DNA of 64,000 bases, taken from contig CM033399.1 of the NCBI GenBank assembly GCA_019426215.1, forward strand, positions 35,969,022 to 36,033,021. Reading direction: 5' to 3'. Shown piece after piece: positions 22,069-34,600 of this stretch (positions are counted from its first letter, which is position 1; every line of letters begins with the position of its first letter). Made by a program: the position numbers and the translations under genes. The notes under the pieces were generated by a model. That model worked only from the letters and a program-made list of their open reading frames with translations, ran no database searches and had not been told where the DNA came from. This stretch comes from Buddleja alternifolia. Lineage: Eukaryota; Streptophyta; Magnoliopsida; Lamiales; Scrophulariaceae.

Positions 22069-25000
22069 ATGGCGAACAACACTGGAGGATTTCAGCCGAC
22101 CAATAATGGTGGATTTCAGATTGCTTTCACACCAGGGGCTTTGCTCCTTCAAAATTCTGATTTACCTGGTACAATGCTTGTAAATCAAGCCCTAATTGAA
22201 GCTATAAAGTATATTCCATGGCGCCGTTCTATGGAAATTGCACTACCTTGCAAAAATAAGCTAGGTTTTGTGAATGGAGATATACCAAGACCTGAAGATG
22301 TAGATCCAAGTCTTGGACAATGGGAGCAGGTAAATAATATGGTCATTTCATGGATTATTAGAGCTATTTCTAAGGACATTGCCAAATCTATTCTGCATAG
22401 TAGGACAACTGCCATTATGTGGAACAACTTGAAGAAGAGATTTTCCAGTAGCACAGGTTCTAGAATTTTTGGATTAAGAAAAGCTATTTCTGGTTGTAAT
22501 CAAGAAAACTCGAGTATAGAAGCCTATTACACAAAAATCAAACAATTATGGGATGAATTGGAAGCAATGATTAATATGCCTACTTGTAGAAGGAATGCTC
22601 ACCGTGAAGTGTTGAGAGCATGGGAAAACCAACAGGAAGAACAAAAACTTATGCAATTCTTGTTGGGGCCAAATGATTCCTTTAAACCTGTGAGAGGACA
22701 AATTTTGTTGATGAAACCATTGCCCAGTATAGATGATGCTTATTCAATGGTTCAACAAGAAGAAAAACAAATGGACATGACACATTTTATGCCCCCAGAT
22801 GAAGTAAATACTGTTTTGATGGCTGGAGGTTCAGCTACACAGCCTAGAGTTTGGATTAATGCTAATGGTACTGGAAAGAAACATAATCAGTCCAACTTAT
22901 ATTGTGAACATTGCCAAAGGACATGGCATACACTAGCAAAATGTTTCAAGATACATCGCTTTCCAGCAAACTATAAACCAAAGGGTAGACCACAAACAAG
23001 TTTTCCTCACAAGCCTCGGATTAGTTAAGGTTATAACAATCACATGGTGCAGCAGGTTTCAGCTCACAGTGGGGGCTCCATGAGTAATGTTGGTGACTTC
23101 AATAATGATAAGTCTTCTCAGATTCCAATCTCTAATGCCAGCATGTCTACACATAACACTCCTCAGCTCACACCCGATCAAATAACTCAACTTCTCAGCC
23201 TACTCAACAAAACATCAACTCATTCATCCACTCAGTCTGTCCATGAACCCTCACATCATCTAGCAGGTATAAGCTATTGTTTTTCTGCATCCTCTAACTC
23301 AGTCACCTGGATAATTGACAGTGGTGCTACAGACCACATCACACATTATTTTTCCTTGTTAGAATCCCCACAACAACTTCACACTCCTCATACAGTTCAC
23401 TTACCAAATGGAAATTCTGCCCAGGTCACACACACTGGCACCATCACTCTTAATTCCCATATAACTCTTCCTAAAGTGTTATATGTATCTTCTTTCACAC
23501 ATAATTTTCTATCTGTCAGCAAGTTAGCCTTTGATTCCAACTGTTTCATCAGTTTCAATTCCACCACTTGCTTTATGCAGGGCCTTTTGCTGAAGAATCC
23601 TATGGCAATTGGTAACCAAGTGGATGGCCTTTTCTGTTTCACTCCTCAAACTTTTGTATCTCATAGTTCTAGTTCAAATACTTTAGATAAAGCAAAAATT
23701 CGGCACAATAGACTTGGCCATACTTCTATTGACAAACTTAGACATCTTTCAAATGTCATTTTTGATTTGTCTTCTGTAAAACATTTGGAATGTACCATAT
23801 GTCCTATTGCTAAACAGTCCAGATTGCCATTTAATAAGAGTGACTCTTTCACTTCTAATATCTTTAATCTTGTGCATTCTGATGTGTGGGGCCCATATAA
23901 ACATTCTACTCATCATGGCCATAGATACTTTCTAACAATTGTTGATGACTTCTCAAGATACACTTGGTGTCATCTTATGACTTCTAAAGTAGAAGTTGCT
24001 TCTTCTGCTCTTCAAAATTTCTTCAATTTCATTCTCACTCAGTTCAATAAATCCATTAAAGTGTTTAGATCAGATAATGGAACAGAATTCCTCAACCATA
24101 CTCTCAATTCTTTCTTTAAACACCATGGAGTTTTACATCAAACGAGCTATTCACATTCCCCTCAACAGAATGGTATACCTGAGAGAAAGCATAGACACAT
24201 TCTTGACATTGCCAGAGCCCTTAGATTTCAGGCCTCATAACCTATCCAATTTTGGGGAGATTGTGCTTCCACTACTACTTATATCATAAACAGATTACCC
24301 TCCACCATTCTCCATCACAATTCTCCTTTTGAACTGTTATATGGGCATGTTCCATCTTATACACATATGGAAGTGTTTGGTTGTTTGTGTTTTCCTTCCA
24401 CAATTGCTCACAATAGAGATAAATTTGAGCCAAGAGCCTCACAATGTATTTTCATTGGGTATCCCACTACTCAAAAAGGTTATATAGTGTTTGATCTTGC
24501 TACTCATAAAAGATTTGTCAGTAGAGATGTTTCATTTGTTGAAAACACATTCCTATTTGCTCACACATATTCTTCTCCTACTGTGCTTCCATATCCTACT
24601 GATTCCATTGAATTCGATTCAACTCCCGTTGATCTTCCACCTCACACTTTGCCTCTTTCATCCACTTCTCCTCTTCCATCTAATATTCCTCCTCCTCCAC
24701 TGCCTAGACAATCCACTAGGCCTAGAGTCCCTCCTTCTTGGCAAAAGGACTATATTTGTTCTTCACATCATACTTCTTCTAGCACTTCTTACCCCATTTC
24801 TCATTTTCTTTCTTGCACATCTACTCCTTCTACCTATTCTTCCTTTGCTCTTAACACTGAAATCCACCCTGAACCCACTTCTTACTCTCAAGCTTATAAA
24901 ATCCCTCAATCGAGAGAAACCATGGCACTAGAGATTAAAGCCTTGGAAGACAATCCTACTTGGTTCATCACCACCTTACCTCCTGGAAAACCCACTGTTG

Positions 25001-26396
25001 GCTGTAAATGGGTATACAAAGTAAAATATAAACCAGATGGTACTCTTGAAAGGTATAAAGCAAGGTTAGTTGCTAAGGGCTATACTCTAACTGAAGGGAT
25101 TGATTATCATGATACCTTTGCTCCTGTAGCTAAAATGACTACTGTAAGAACTCTCTTAGCCATTGCAGCTTCAAAGGGTTAGGTTTTAGCACAGCTAGAT
25201 GTTAATAATGCTTTATTACATGGTGATTTAAATGAAAAAGTCTATATGGACTTACCTCCCGATTTTGCCATTCAGGGAGGATATACTAGACCTGTGTGCA
25301 AGATAGTAAAGTCTCTCTATGGTCTTAAACAGGCCTCAAGACAGTGGTTTGCAAAATTTTCCACTACACTGCTTGCTATTGGCTTTATTCAATCAAAGTG
25401 TGATCATTCTTTATTTACAAGATATGATGGTTTTGACTTCCCTACAATATTAGTTTATGTTGATGATGTAGTTATGACAGGGACAAGTCACAAGTTAATC
25501 AATGAATTGAAGACACTGTTAGACGACAAATTCAAAATAAAGGATTTAGGAGAGCTTAAGTACTTCCTTGGCCTTGAGATAATCAGAACAAGTGATGGAG
25601 CATACTTGAATCAAAGAAAATATGCTCAAGATATACTCTCTGATGCTGGACTCCTTGGATCAAAACCTAGCTCCATTCCAATGGATCAAAACCACAAGTT
25701 GAACAACATTGATTGAGAAAAACTTAAGGACCCTTCCACATATAGAAGATTGGTGGGTAGATTGATTTATCTCACCATTTTCAGACCAGATTTAGCTTAC
25801 TCAGTGCACATTTTGAGCCAGTTCATGGCAAAACCTAGAAGTCCTCACTTACACATGGCGTACAAAGTGTTGAGATATGTCAAGGGTACCATTGGTCAAG
25901 GATTGGTGTTTCCTGCTAATCAGGATTTGAAACTAGAGGCTTGTTGTGATGCAGATTGGGTTTCATGCCCAATCACAAGGAGATCAGTTATAGGATACCG
26001 TGTTAAACTTGGAGAGGCCTTTATATCATGGAAAACAAAGAAACAACACACTGTCTCCAAGTCTTCGGCAGAATCTGAATACAGATCAATGGCGGCTGTT
26101 TCTTGTGAATTATCTTGGCTTTTAAATCTGTTAAGAGAGTTGCAAGTAGATGGTTTAACACCAGTCCCCTTATCATGTGATAGCCAGATTGCTCTACATA
26201 TAGCGTCTAATCCGGTCTACCATGAGCGAACAAAACATATAGAGCTTGATTGCCGTTAGAGAAAAACTTCAAGAAGGCATGATCAAACCGAGATATGTGC
26301 ATAAAAAGCTACAGGTTGCTGATTTGTTCACAAAATCTCTTGGAAAAGCTCAATTGGACTTCTTTCTAACCAAGTTGGGAGTTTGCAATTTACTAC
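22069..26396 (+). pseudogene. copia gag-pol polyprotein with in-frame stops
   Basis: One reading frame runs from the ATG at 22069 to 26256. It is interrupted by stops at 23026, 24238, 25180 and 25714, then by a frame change near 26255 caused by a small deletion. Gag (22069-23025) ends with a zinc knuckle C-x2-C-x4-H-x4-C (YCEHCQRTWHTLAKC). The protease has WIIDSGATDH (23308-23337), and the integrase zinc part has CTICPIAKQSR. The integrase core contains HSDVWGP and VDDFSRYTW. RT contains NPTWFITTLP, LYGLKQA and YVDDV. RNase H contains CDADW and SKSSAESEYR. It encodes the copy-and-paste machinery, but this copy cannot make a full product. The stops at 24238 and 25180 sit in otherwise conserved sequence and look like single-base changes. 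Confidence 0.93.
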
Positions 26397-26403
26397 AAGC
26401 TCC

Positions 26404-26417
26404 AACTTGAGGGAGGA
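26404..26417 (+). other. copia polypurine tract
   Basis: Purine-rich TTGAGGGAGGA directly before the 3' LTR, the plus-strand priming site. Confidence 0.75.
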
Positions 26418-26674
26418 TGCTAAAGAGTAGATATTTTGTGATATTTAGATCAAAGGGTATATTTGTAAATAGCAGATTAGTTGGATGGTTAATAGTAAAT
26501 CAGTTAGACGGTTAATTAGTTGACCAAATTAGCTTAGTAAGTAAGCTTTCCTATTTCAGCATTTCTTTTCTATAAATACAAATATGTACGGTAAACATCT
26601 TTTCATAAGAAAATATACAGAAATGAAGATGTTCTTCCCCCTTTCTCTCTGCTCCATGTATATGAAAATTAACA
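26418..26674 (+). repeat. copia 3' LTR
   Basis: 257 bp, near-identical to the 5' LTR, starting TGCTAAAGAG and ending AAAATTAACA. Confidence 0.95.
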
Positions 26675-26679
26675 CAAAC

Positions 26680-26772
26680 AATTTTTCATACAAATTTTTA
26701 CAAGAAAAGCTAGCAAACAACCAACTTCTAGATGAATGGTTCATATCCGAGCACTTACCTGATGAGGTTATT

Positions 26773-26778
<6 letters not shown>
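26680..26778 (+). pseudogene. unidentified ORF, continuation of 21399-21602
   Basis: Reads [17 protein letters not shown] and on to HLPDEV before running into a (TA)n microsatellite (26776-26810). It is in frame with the 5' part once the copia element and one CAAAC copy are removed. Function unknown. Confidence 0.4.

Positions 26779-26810
<32 letters not shown>
26776..26810. repeat. (AT)n microsatellite
   Basis: About 35 bases of alternating AT at the end of the interrupted ORF. Confidence 0.95.
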
Positions 26811-27018
26811 TTTCTTCTTTTTCGAAAACATTTTAGTGTAGTATGTTTGGTACTATTTCGTCAATATATTTGTGCATTTTCAGTTGAAAAATGTGTTTGT
26901 TATTTTATTTATTGAATTATTTTAAAACATCCCATTTTTAAACTCAAACTCTAACTTTATTCCTATTTCCAATGCATGAACCCTATTTTTCAAGGTCATC
27001 ACATGCCTATTTTGGAAC

Positions 27019-27590
27019 GGTTAATTACACTAACTACTCCTCTTATTTATTGTAATTACAGTCCATTTATTTTATTTTGAGCACATAACAAATAATTTTC
27101 TCTTATAATAAAACATTACAATCGCCCCTTTCCTTAAGAAAACTAACAGAATTTGCTAATCATAAAAAAATATTCTATAAATTTCATATTTTTCCCTTGA
27201 GGGATAATTTTTCATGTTAAAGAGGATGTAATTGTTTCAATTTAGTCTTAAATAAATGATATCATAAAGACATAGTAACAGTTTGATAATGAAGTGCAAA
27301 TTTGATTATGCCAATTCAATTATCTTTTACAAAATGAAAACATATATCGAGTTTCAGTATGTATAGAAACAATATCACAATTAAATTCAAATGAATCTAA
27401 ATTAGTAAGTTGCCAAATATGTCACGTTTGACTAATGACTGTTACTCAGAGGGGGTAAATGTAAGATTTTATTATAAGAGGGGGTAAATGTAAGATTTTA
27501 TTATAAGTGAATGACATTTGTTATGGATCATAAATAAGTGGACTGAATTATAATTACACTTAATAAGGGGGATAATTAGTGTAATTAACC
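27019..27590. mobile_element. TIR element with ~110-bp arms, Mutator-like type
   Basis: Left end GGTTAATTACACTAACTACT and inverted right end GGTTAATTACACTAATTATC. The arms stay alignable for about 110 bp through TTATAATAAAA and ACA...CCCC. The flanks share TTTTGGA, so the target duplication has probably drifted. An internal 29-bp unit (GGGGGTAAATGTAAGATTTT...) is duplicated at about 27452-27509. Confidence 0.75.
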
Positions 27591-27861
27591 TTTTTGGAGA
27601 GTAGTCTTTATTTTCTATTGGGAAATATGTAAACCATACACGTTTTTCCCCAAAATCAAATGTCAAATGAATTAAGGTCAAACTTTACAACTTATCATTC
27701 ACACGTATTTTCGTTTTCACACTTTTGTATGAATCTTCTCTAAATCTTTTCTGAAAATTATTTCACAAATTGAAAATAAATATCATAGCGATTTAAAATT
27801 TATATTTCCTTTTCACAAAATATTTTTTATTTATTTATTGATCTATATGATAGCCCATTAG

Positions 27862-28215
27862 TAGGGCTGAAAGATAAACCCAACTACGCGATACTCGACT
27901 CGAGCTTAATCGTTAAAAGTTCGTTTGAGCTCAGTTTGTCAATGTATCAAACTAAACTTGAACAACGTTTTGTATTTGATAAGTTTTGAAACTCAAGTCG
28001 AGCTCGGGTCAATTAGTAAAAATTGATGAAAGCATGTACAAAAAAGTCAACCTACTCGAGTTCGACTCGTGTTCGGCTCGATTAAAACTCGTTTGAGCTC
28101 AGTTCGATGAACAATCAAACAAGCTCAAACAAAAATTTTGAAGTTCAATTGTAATTCAAACATGCTTGACTAACAACTCATTCGGCTCAACTCGACTCAC
28201 TCGTCCACACCCCTA
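27862..28215. mobile_element. hAT-type MITE (354 bp)
   Basis: Left end TAGGGCTGAAAGATAAACCC and inverted right end TAGGGGTGTGGACGAGTGAG, with CTCGACTCGAGC/GTTCGGCTCGA-type repeats inside. Flanks CCCATTAG and CAGATTAG match at 6 of 8 positions. A 157-bp relative lies at 40695-40851. Confidence 0.7.
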
Positions 28216-28304
28216 CAGATTAGGTATGGATTGAGTACGCCATGGTATGCTAACTTGCCTCGTGTTGAAGCTCGAATTTACACAGAAAACTATGGGGGTG
28301 AAGA

Positions 28305-28589
28305 GGGAAAATTGCATATAACCCCCTGTGTTATCGCTTTTTTGCTGAAAACCCCCTTGTGTTAATTTTTTTACACGAAACCCCTTTGTGTTAGCCTAAA
28401 CCCTGCAAAAAACCCCCAATTCGTGTTAAATCCGCGGAAAGTAGCATACACGCGCAGTGTATTTGATGTAGGGTTGGGGGTTTCGTGCAGGGTTTAGGCT
28501 AACACAAGGGGGTTTCGTGCAAAAAAATTAACACAAGGGGGTTTTCAGCAAAAAAGTGATAACACAGGGGGGTTATATGCAATTTTCCC
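28305..28589. mobile_element. Mutator-like MITE (285 bp), perfect 10-bp target duplication
   Basis: Left end GGGAAAATTGCATATAACC and inverted right end with the same sequence; the arms extend about 110 bp with a CCCCC block every ~35 bases. It is flanked by GGGGTGAAGA at 28295-28304 and 28590-28599. Long TIR and 9-11-bp target fit Mutator-like elements. Confidence 0.88.
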
Positions 28590-28709
28590 GGGGTGAAGAG
28601 GATGTTTGGATTGGCAAATCTTTTTACACGTTTATTTTTTGACAAAGCCTCTTATACCGATGATGCGTGTTAACGGGCGCATACAAACTGTCTAATATGA
28701 ATGTCTACA

Positions 28710-29139
28710 TTTCATTTGTTTCAACTGTGGATCTTCTGGCCATAGAAAAGAGACATGTGGAAAGCATGAACATAACCGTAGAGACGACAAGGAGGTGCCG
28801 GGGAAAGAAAATGTACAACAACCGCCAAATACCTACAGCACAATAGGTGGCGCAACCAATGTGCAAAGCCCGGATGGGTACGGGCCGTGGACGCTAGTCC
28901 AAAATAGGGTACGGGCCGTGGATGCTAGTCCAAAATAGGGCCCGACGTCCGAATCCCAAAATGACCATTGCTAGTGAATCACAACACAAGGAAAGGAATC
29001 AGGATTTTTACGGGAAAGACACTCCAGTTACCAAAATAATATTCAAGGCGGGGGACCAAGATAATCTCGTATGGAAGGAAAAAATAGGCAATCCAGCAAG
29101 GAAAGGTGGCAATAATAAAGGTTTGAGATGGAAGGAAAG
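28710..29139 (+). pseudogene. LINE ORF1 3' region with CCHC zinc knuckle
   Basis: FNCGSSGHRKETCG (about 28719-28760) is the C-x2-C-x4-H-x4-C knuckle found in plant LINE ORF1 proteins, with the first Cys altered or out of frame. About 40 codons on comes DGYGPWTLVQNR (about 28873-28908), a common ORF1 tail motif. A 31-bp tandem duplication (28878-28939) repeats the YGPW segment and shifts the frame. The reading stops at the gypsy LTR and its tail continues after 31028. Confidence 0.65.
28878..28939. repeat. 31-bp tandem duplication in LINE ORF1
   Basis: GTACGGGCCGTGGACGCTAG... begins at 28878 and again at 28909 with one base different. As 31 is not a multiple of 3, it breaks the frame. Confidence 0.9.
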
Positions 29140-29509
29140 TGATATGCCTTTTGGGCCGACTGAAATGGAAAAGGCCAAAAGAAAGGCCAAACAACTGGGC
29201 TGGGCTAGAGATTATCTTATGTAGAGTCCAAGTTTAATTTTAATTTCAACATGTGTTTTCAATTGTTTAGATTAAGTCAAAATTGTGTCTTGTAGTGAGA
29301 GTAGTTTCTTATTTAGTGGGAGTAGTTCCTTAGTTAGTGGTTAACGTGAGGATAGTGTTTCCTCATTCTCAGGATTTTTGGTGTTTGCTTTCTTGTATTT
29401 ATTTCCAGCAAGTTCCATTAATGAAAAAAGGAGAATTTAAGTCAAGTTTTAGTTTTTGTATTATAGTTTTGGAGTGTTAGATCCTCATTCATATTTGGGA
29501 TCCTTATCA
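29140..29509 (+). repeat. nested gypsy 5' LTR
   Basis: 370 bp, almost identical to 30658-31027 and bounded by TG...CA. Confidence 0.88.
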
Positions 29510-30028
29510 ATGGTGCTCTCGTTCTCCCGAACTATGCCTCCACTTGATGAACAGGTTTACCATCTTGCTGCAACAATCCGAGCAACGCCATCGAGCTTGC
29601 TATGAAACAACGCGAAGCAGACAACAAATGAAGAGATGAAATCGCTGTAAAACGCCATGAATCATTGGTGGCTTTACTTACAAACATTCTGCCCCAAAAC
29701 CCACCCCAACCTCAAGTCTCGGCCAAATTCCAAAACCAAGCCTCCAAACTCTCGACAACTGTGCCTCAATTTTATCACCAAATGAATCCAACTACTAACC
29801 TAAATCCTTATCCCACTAATTAACCAACAGCTGTCACCAACATCCATCAAATTCCATTTTCATCTAGAGTATCCACCTCCCTTTGTCCCTAAACAACCTA
29901 TATTACAGCCCACCTTCCATACTCAACTTCAACTCAAAGACAACCATCAAACTACCATAAATTCAAATCAATCACAGACAAACACACCGAAGATTGATCT
30001 GGCATTTCAGCCGAGATATTTTATATTT

Positions 30029-30657
30029 TTGACCTCGGAAGCTTACTATCAGCTGCTCCCTCAAAACCGTTTCTCTCTCAAACTGTCCCATCGATTCTAT
30101 AGACCATTTCAGATAATTATGCGAATCGGGAAGCTTGATAGTGAATCACCATGGAGACCACCCGCCGCTATTCTGCAAAATCAAATTTGGAAAAAAGGGA
30201 AAGCTATATATCTCGACGTTTGGCCCGTGGAACGTCTAATATCTCACCAGCTTTCGAAAATATTTTTCTGCCCTTTCCGCAGTGTCCGTCGCATTGGACA
30301 TGTCATCTACAAACTTGAGTTGCCGGAGCATTCTCAGATTCACCCACACATTTCTCTGCTCCGTCTATGCGGCGAAGAACCATAGAAAGAGCCAATTCCT
30401 CTGCCATTGTTGACTTCATCTGAGCAAAATTTTTTTACTCCAAAAGCTATTTTGGGGAACAGGTGTGTTTGGAAGAAAGGGGTAGATGGGATTTTAATTC
30501 AGTGGTCCTCTTTACCCATTAAGAAGGCCACGTGGGATGATATGGCTCACATGCACCAAAGTCATTACACTATCCAGCAACTTGAATATTTACCTTGGGA
30601 ACTTGAATATTTACCTTGGGGCCTTGAGGACAAGGCCCATTTTGAGGAGTGGAGTAT
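30029..30657 (+). pseudogene. gypsy pol C-terminal remnant
   Basis: KLSHRFYRPFQIIMRIG (about 30077-30127) is the end-of-integrase motif of Ty3/gypsy pol. It appears to be split by unrelated sequence and is taken up again as RRIGHVIYKLELPEHSQIHP (about 30286-30345). A chromodomain-like tail follows (LIQWSSLPIKKATWDD, 30494-30540), with a short duplication (LEYLPW twice). The catalytic pol domains are missing. Confidence 0.7.
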
Positions 30658-31027
30658 TGATATGCCTTTTGGGCCGACTGAAATGGAGAAGGCTAAAAGA
30701 AAGGCCAACCACCGGGGCTGGGCTAGAGATTATCTTATGTAGAGTCCAAGTTTAATTTTAATTTCAACATGTATTTTCAATTGTTTAGATTAAGTCAAAA
30801 TTGTGTCTTGAAGTGGGAGTAGTTTTTTAGTTAGTGGGAGTAGTTCCGTAGTTAGTGGTTAACATGAGGATAGTGTTTCCTCATTCTCAGGATTTTTGGT
30901 GTTTGCATTCTTGTATTTATTTCCAGCAAGTTCCATTAATGAAAAAAGGAGAATTTAAATCAAGTTTTAGTTTTAGTATTATAGTTTTTGAGTGTTAGAT
31001 CCCCACTCATATTTGGGATCTTTATCA
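30658..31027 (+). repeat. nested gypsy 3' LTR
   Basis: 370 bp partner of the LTR at 29140. Confidence 0.88.
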
Positions 31028-31682
31028 GAAAATCAACTAGCAAATAAGACTAGTGGATTTGGGAAAGGCACAAGTTTAGGCCCAAGATTCTCAGTTTTGG
31101 ATTTGATGGTAGTCAACAAAAATCCCATGGCCCTTTTAATATAGAAAGTGACCCACTTGAAGAAACCCACATTGATGAGACCAGGCTAAGTACTACGGCC
31201 CATGAGATGATGAGCCCACGCAATAATAAAAAACCAAATCAGTCAGGCCCAGTACCAATTATCCAAATTGGAGACATCTACCCAATAACTCAGAACAAGA
31301 TAAGCCCAGTACCCTTATCTCAAAAGGGATCCCTATAACCGAAAAAGAAAAATACAATAAAAAAGGATCCCATTAAGAATGACGTGCTGCAAACAGACGT
31401 AACTAGACATCAGAGGAACTCACGCCTATGCATGGGATTTAGGGTATTTCGCCATTAGTTTCAGACAAATATTTGCACACCAATCCCATGTTTGACGAGG
31501 AGATGACAACGATTTCCTTGCATAAAAGTTCAGACAATAATATTCTGAGGGGAGTTAACATCGATTATCCTCCTAAAGAAGATATGGAGAATATGGTGAC
31601 CACCATCGACAACGGGAATGGGGAGCATCGGCTCCCCCGAGGTTTTTTTTTGTTTTTGAGACTATTATCCAGGTATATATTA

Positions 31683-34600
31683 ATGAAGTTAAGTTTTTGG
31701 AATTGTAGGGGAGCTGGAAAACCCTACTTTATATCGGCCCTCTCGGATTTATTGCGAGAGCATAAGCCAGCTATTCTTGTTTTAATGGAGCCGCGAGTGT
31801 CTGAGGATAACACTACTAGAATTCTAAACCATTGTCACTTTGATAGGGTAGAATTAGTAGAGAGTCGGAACTTTGCGGGAGGAATATGGTTGTTTTGGAA
31901 CTCCGGGGAAACTCAGATTGATTTGGTTGACGCCAACGATCAGTGCATCTCATGTATCGTGAGACAGTCGAGTCATAGAGAGTGGATCCTTTCAGCAATC
32001 TAAGCGAGCCCTCTGAGACAGTCGGGTCATAGAGAGTGGATCCTTTCAGCAATCTAAGCGAGCCCTCTGAGACAGTCCGGTCATAGAGAGTGGATCCTTT
32101 CAGCAATCTTTGCGAGCCCTCATCAGGGGACTCGAGATTACCTTTGGGATTATATTCAAAAAATGAGTCAGATCATTACGAGTCCTTGGTTGTTGGCGGG
32201 TGACATGAACGTGGTCACTCATGCTTCTGAAAAAATGGGTGGGGCCCCATTCGACCTCCATCGGTGCCGTAAATTACTTAGATTGCATGAGTAAGTGCGA
32301 TTTTCTTGATCTTCATTTCTCAGGTATTCCCTATACTTGGGCCAAAGGGAGAAATTCAAAGCTCCAAGAACAACTGGACCGAGCCATTTGCAATTTGGAG
32401 TGACGCCTTCAGTACCCTTCAGCAGGTGTTCTTCACCTGCCTCGTTTTGGAATCTGACCACTCGCCTATCCTTGTTCGTCTTGACAATACACCATGTCGT
32501 AAAGTTAACATAGATAAATTTAGGTTCCAATCGGCATGGCTCACTGACTCTAGATTTTTTGAGCTTATGAAGAACGTTTGGCAGTCCACGAATAATAAGA
32601 AAATTCAGGAGCAAATCAATAACATCCGGAACACTCTTTTGGAGTGGAATAAAAATGTGTTTGGTAATATCTTTAAAAGAAAGAGAGAGTTGATGGCTAG
32701 ACTGGAGGGTATCCAACGGGCTCAGAGCAGAAACTTTTGTCGTTAACTTCAGCAATTGGAATGTAAGTTGCTTAATCAGTACCATGAACCATTAGGACAG
32801 GAAGAATTATTATGGAAGCAAAAAGCTTGAAATAAGTGGTAGTCGGCTGGGGATCTCAACACTAAATTTTTCCATATGGCAGCAACAATTAAGCAACATA
32901 GGCCCAAAATTCATGCTTTGATGAAAGAGGACGGAGTTTGGGAACAAGATTTGGATATCCTAAAAGCTATGGCAGTGAAATTTTATAAATGACTTTATGG
33001 GCAGGGACCCCCGTGTCTATGTATGAATACACAGCAGACTTCTCCCGACTCACTCAATATCAACTCAATCTTATTCAGCTACCGGTTTCTAAAGAAGAGT
33101 TCAGACAGGTTTTTTGGGACATGCATCCTTCGAAGGCGCCTGGCCCAGATGGCCACCAGCCGAGTTTGTTTCAGAAATGTTGGGGAACTATAGGGGATGC
33201 GGTGGTAACAATGGTGAGCCATGCTCTCCGCACAGGTATCGTAGATGTAAATATTAATAAGTCTTTGATTGTTTTGATCTCGAAGGAGAAAGATCCAAAA
33301 CTACTTTCCAACTTTCACCCTATTAGTCTATCAAATGTTATTTTGAAAATAATCATGAAAACAATGGCTAATCGTTTAAAAAGTTTAATGAGTAACTTGA
33401 TCCTGCAAACTCAAAGCAGTTTTATTGGAGGTCATCAGACCACGGATAACATTATTTTCACGCAAGAAGTGTTACACAGTCTTAGTCTCCTTAAAGGGAA
33501 AAACGGTTATTTTGTAGCTAAGATTGATTTTAAAAGAGCGTATGATAGGATTGACTGGTCGTTTTTGGAAAAGGTTTTGTGTGAGATGGGCTTCCCATCA
33601 AATTGGATTAACCTTATTTTGGAATGCACGTCCACTGCGAAACTTGCTCTTCGTTGGAATGGGGAAACAACAGAATGATTTTCTCCAAAATGTGGGTTAA
33701 GACAAGGCGATCCCCTTTCCCCGTATTTATTTGTTTTTTGTATCGAAAAGTTGGGATCAATTGTAAACAATGAGGTAAGAAAAGGAAATTGGGCGCCGGT
33801 CCCAACGTCCCTTCGGGGCTCGCGGGTCTCACACCTCATGTTCACAGATGATATCATCCGTATTGGTGAAGCTACTAATACACAGGTTCAGGTGATCAGT
33901 GATTCTCTGAAGAAATATTGTCAGATGTCTGGTCAAAAAATTAGTGAAAACAAATCCCGAATTTACTTTTCTACCGATGTCATAGGCTCGCTTGCAAGGA
34001 ATATTAGCCTGTAAGCAAATCTGAGTATTACAAAGAATCTTGGGCGTTACTTAGGAGCCCCGCTTCATCATATGCGGGTTCAAAAAAGTGATTATTACTT
34101 TCTAGTGGACCAACTTAAGAAGAGATTAAAGGGCTGGAAACAAAAATTTCTTTCTCTAGCAGGCAGGACGACTTTGATCAAGACAGTTACCACTTCTATT
34201 CTGACATATCACATGCAAACTTAGAAAATTCCGACGGGCATATGTGATGACATTGATTGAGAGAATAGGCGTTTTCTTTGGGGTGGAACTGACGACAAGT
34301 GTAAAATTCATCCACTTTCGTGGAACCAAGTTTGCAAGGACAAGGAAAGTGGCAGGCTCGGTATATGTAACACAAGAGCGGTGAACATGGCTTTTCTTGG
34401 GAATTTGGGGTGGCAAATTATCAAAGAGGACAATAAATTGTGGGTCCACGTCATCAAGAGCAAGTATCTTCTGAGACATAGGGCGATAGCCCGTCGTCGC
34501 ACCTCCCATACTTGGAGGAACATCCAATCGGCTTTCCCATTGTTGGAAAATGGCTTGGCTTGGAAAGTGGGCATAGGAAATGTTACTAGGTTTTGGACGG

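Larger units (their letters stand above)
21598..26679 (+). mobile_element. Ty1/copia LTR retrotransposon, structurally complete
   Basis: 5' LTR 21603-21860, internal gag-pol, 3' LTR 26418-26674, and a perfect 5-bp target duplication CAAAC (21598-21602 and 26675-26679). By hand count the LTRs differ at about seven positions plus one 1-base gap, so the insertion is fairly recent. Domain order protease, integrase, RT, RNase H defines Ty1/copia. In-frame stops make this copy non-autonomous. Confidence 0.95.
29140..31027 (+). mobile_element. small internally deleted Ty3/gypsy element nested in LINE ORF1
   Basis: LTRs of 370 bp at 29140-29509 and 30658-31027 (TGATATGCC...TTATCA), with near-matching 5-bp flanks GAAAG and GAAAA. 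The 1.1 kb interior begins with TGGTGCTCTC, a primer-binding-like site, and ends in a purine-rich tract before the 3' LTR. Only a gag trace and the pol C-terminus remain, so it needs helper proteins or is dead. Confidence 0.85.

Noticed and set aside
24491..24931. Leu-rich frame overlapping copia pol
   Set aside because: It is the shifted reading of the copia linker between integrase and RT. The pol frame carries the conserved motifs.
31816..32106. Minus-strand repeated frame (LLKGSTLYD... three times)
   Set aside because: It is the antisense reading of the 54-bp triplication in the LINE endonuclease.
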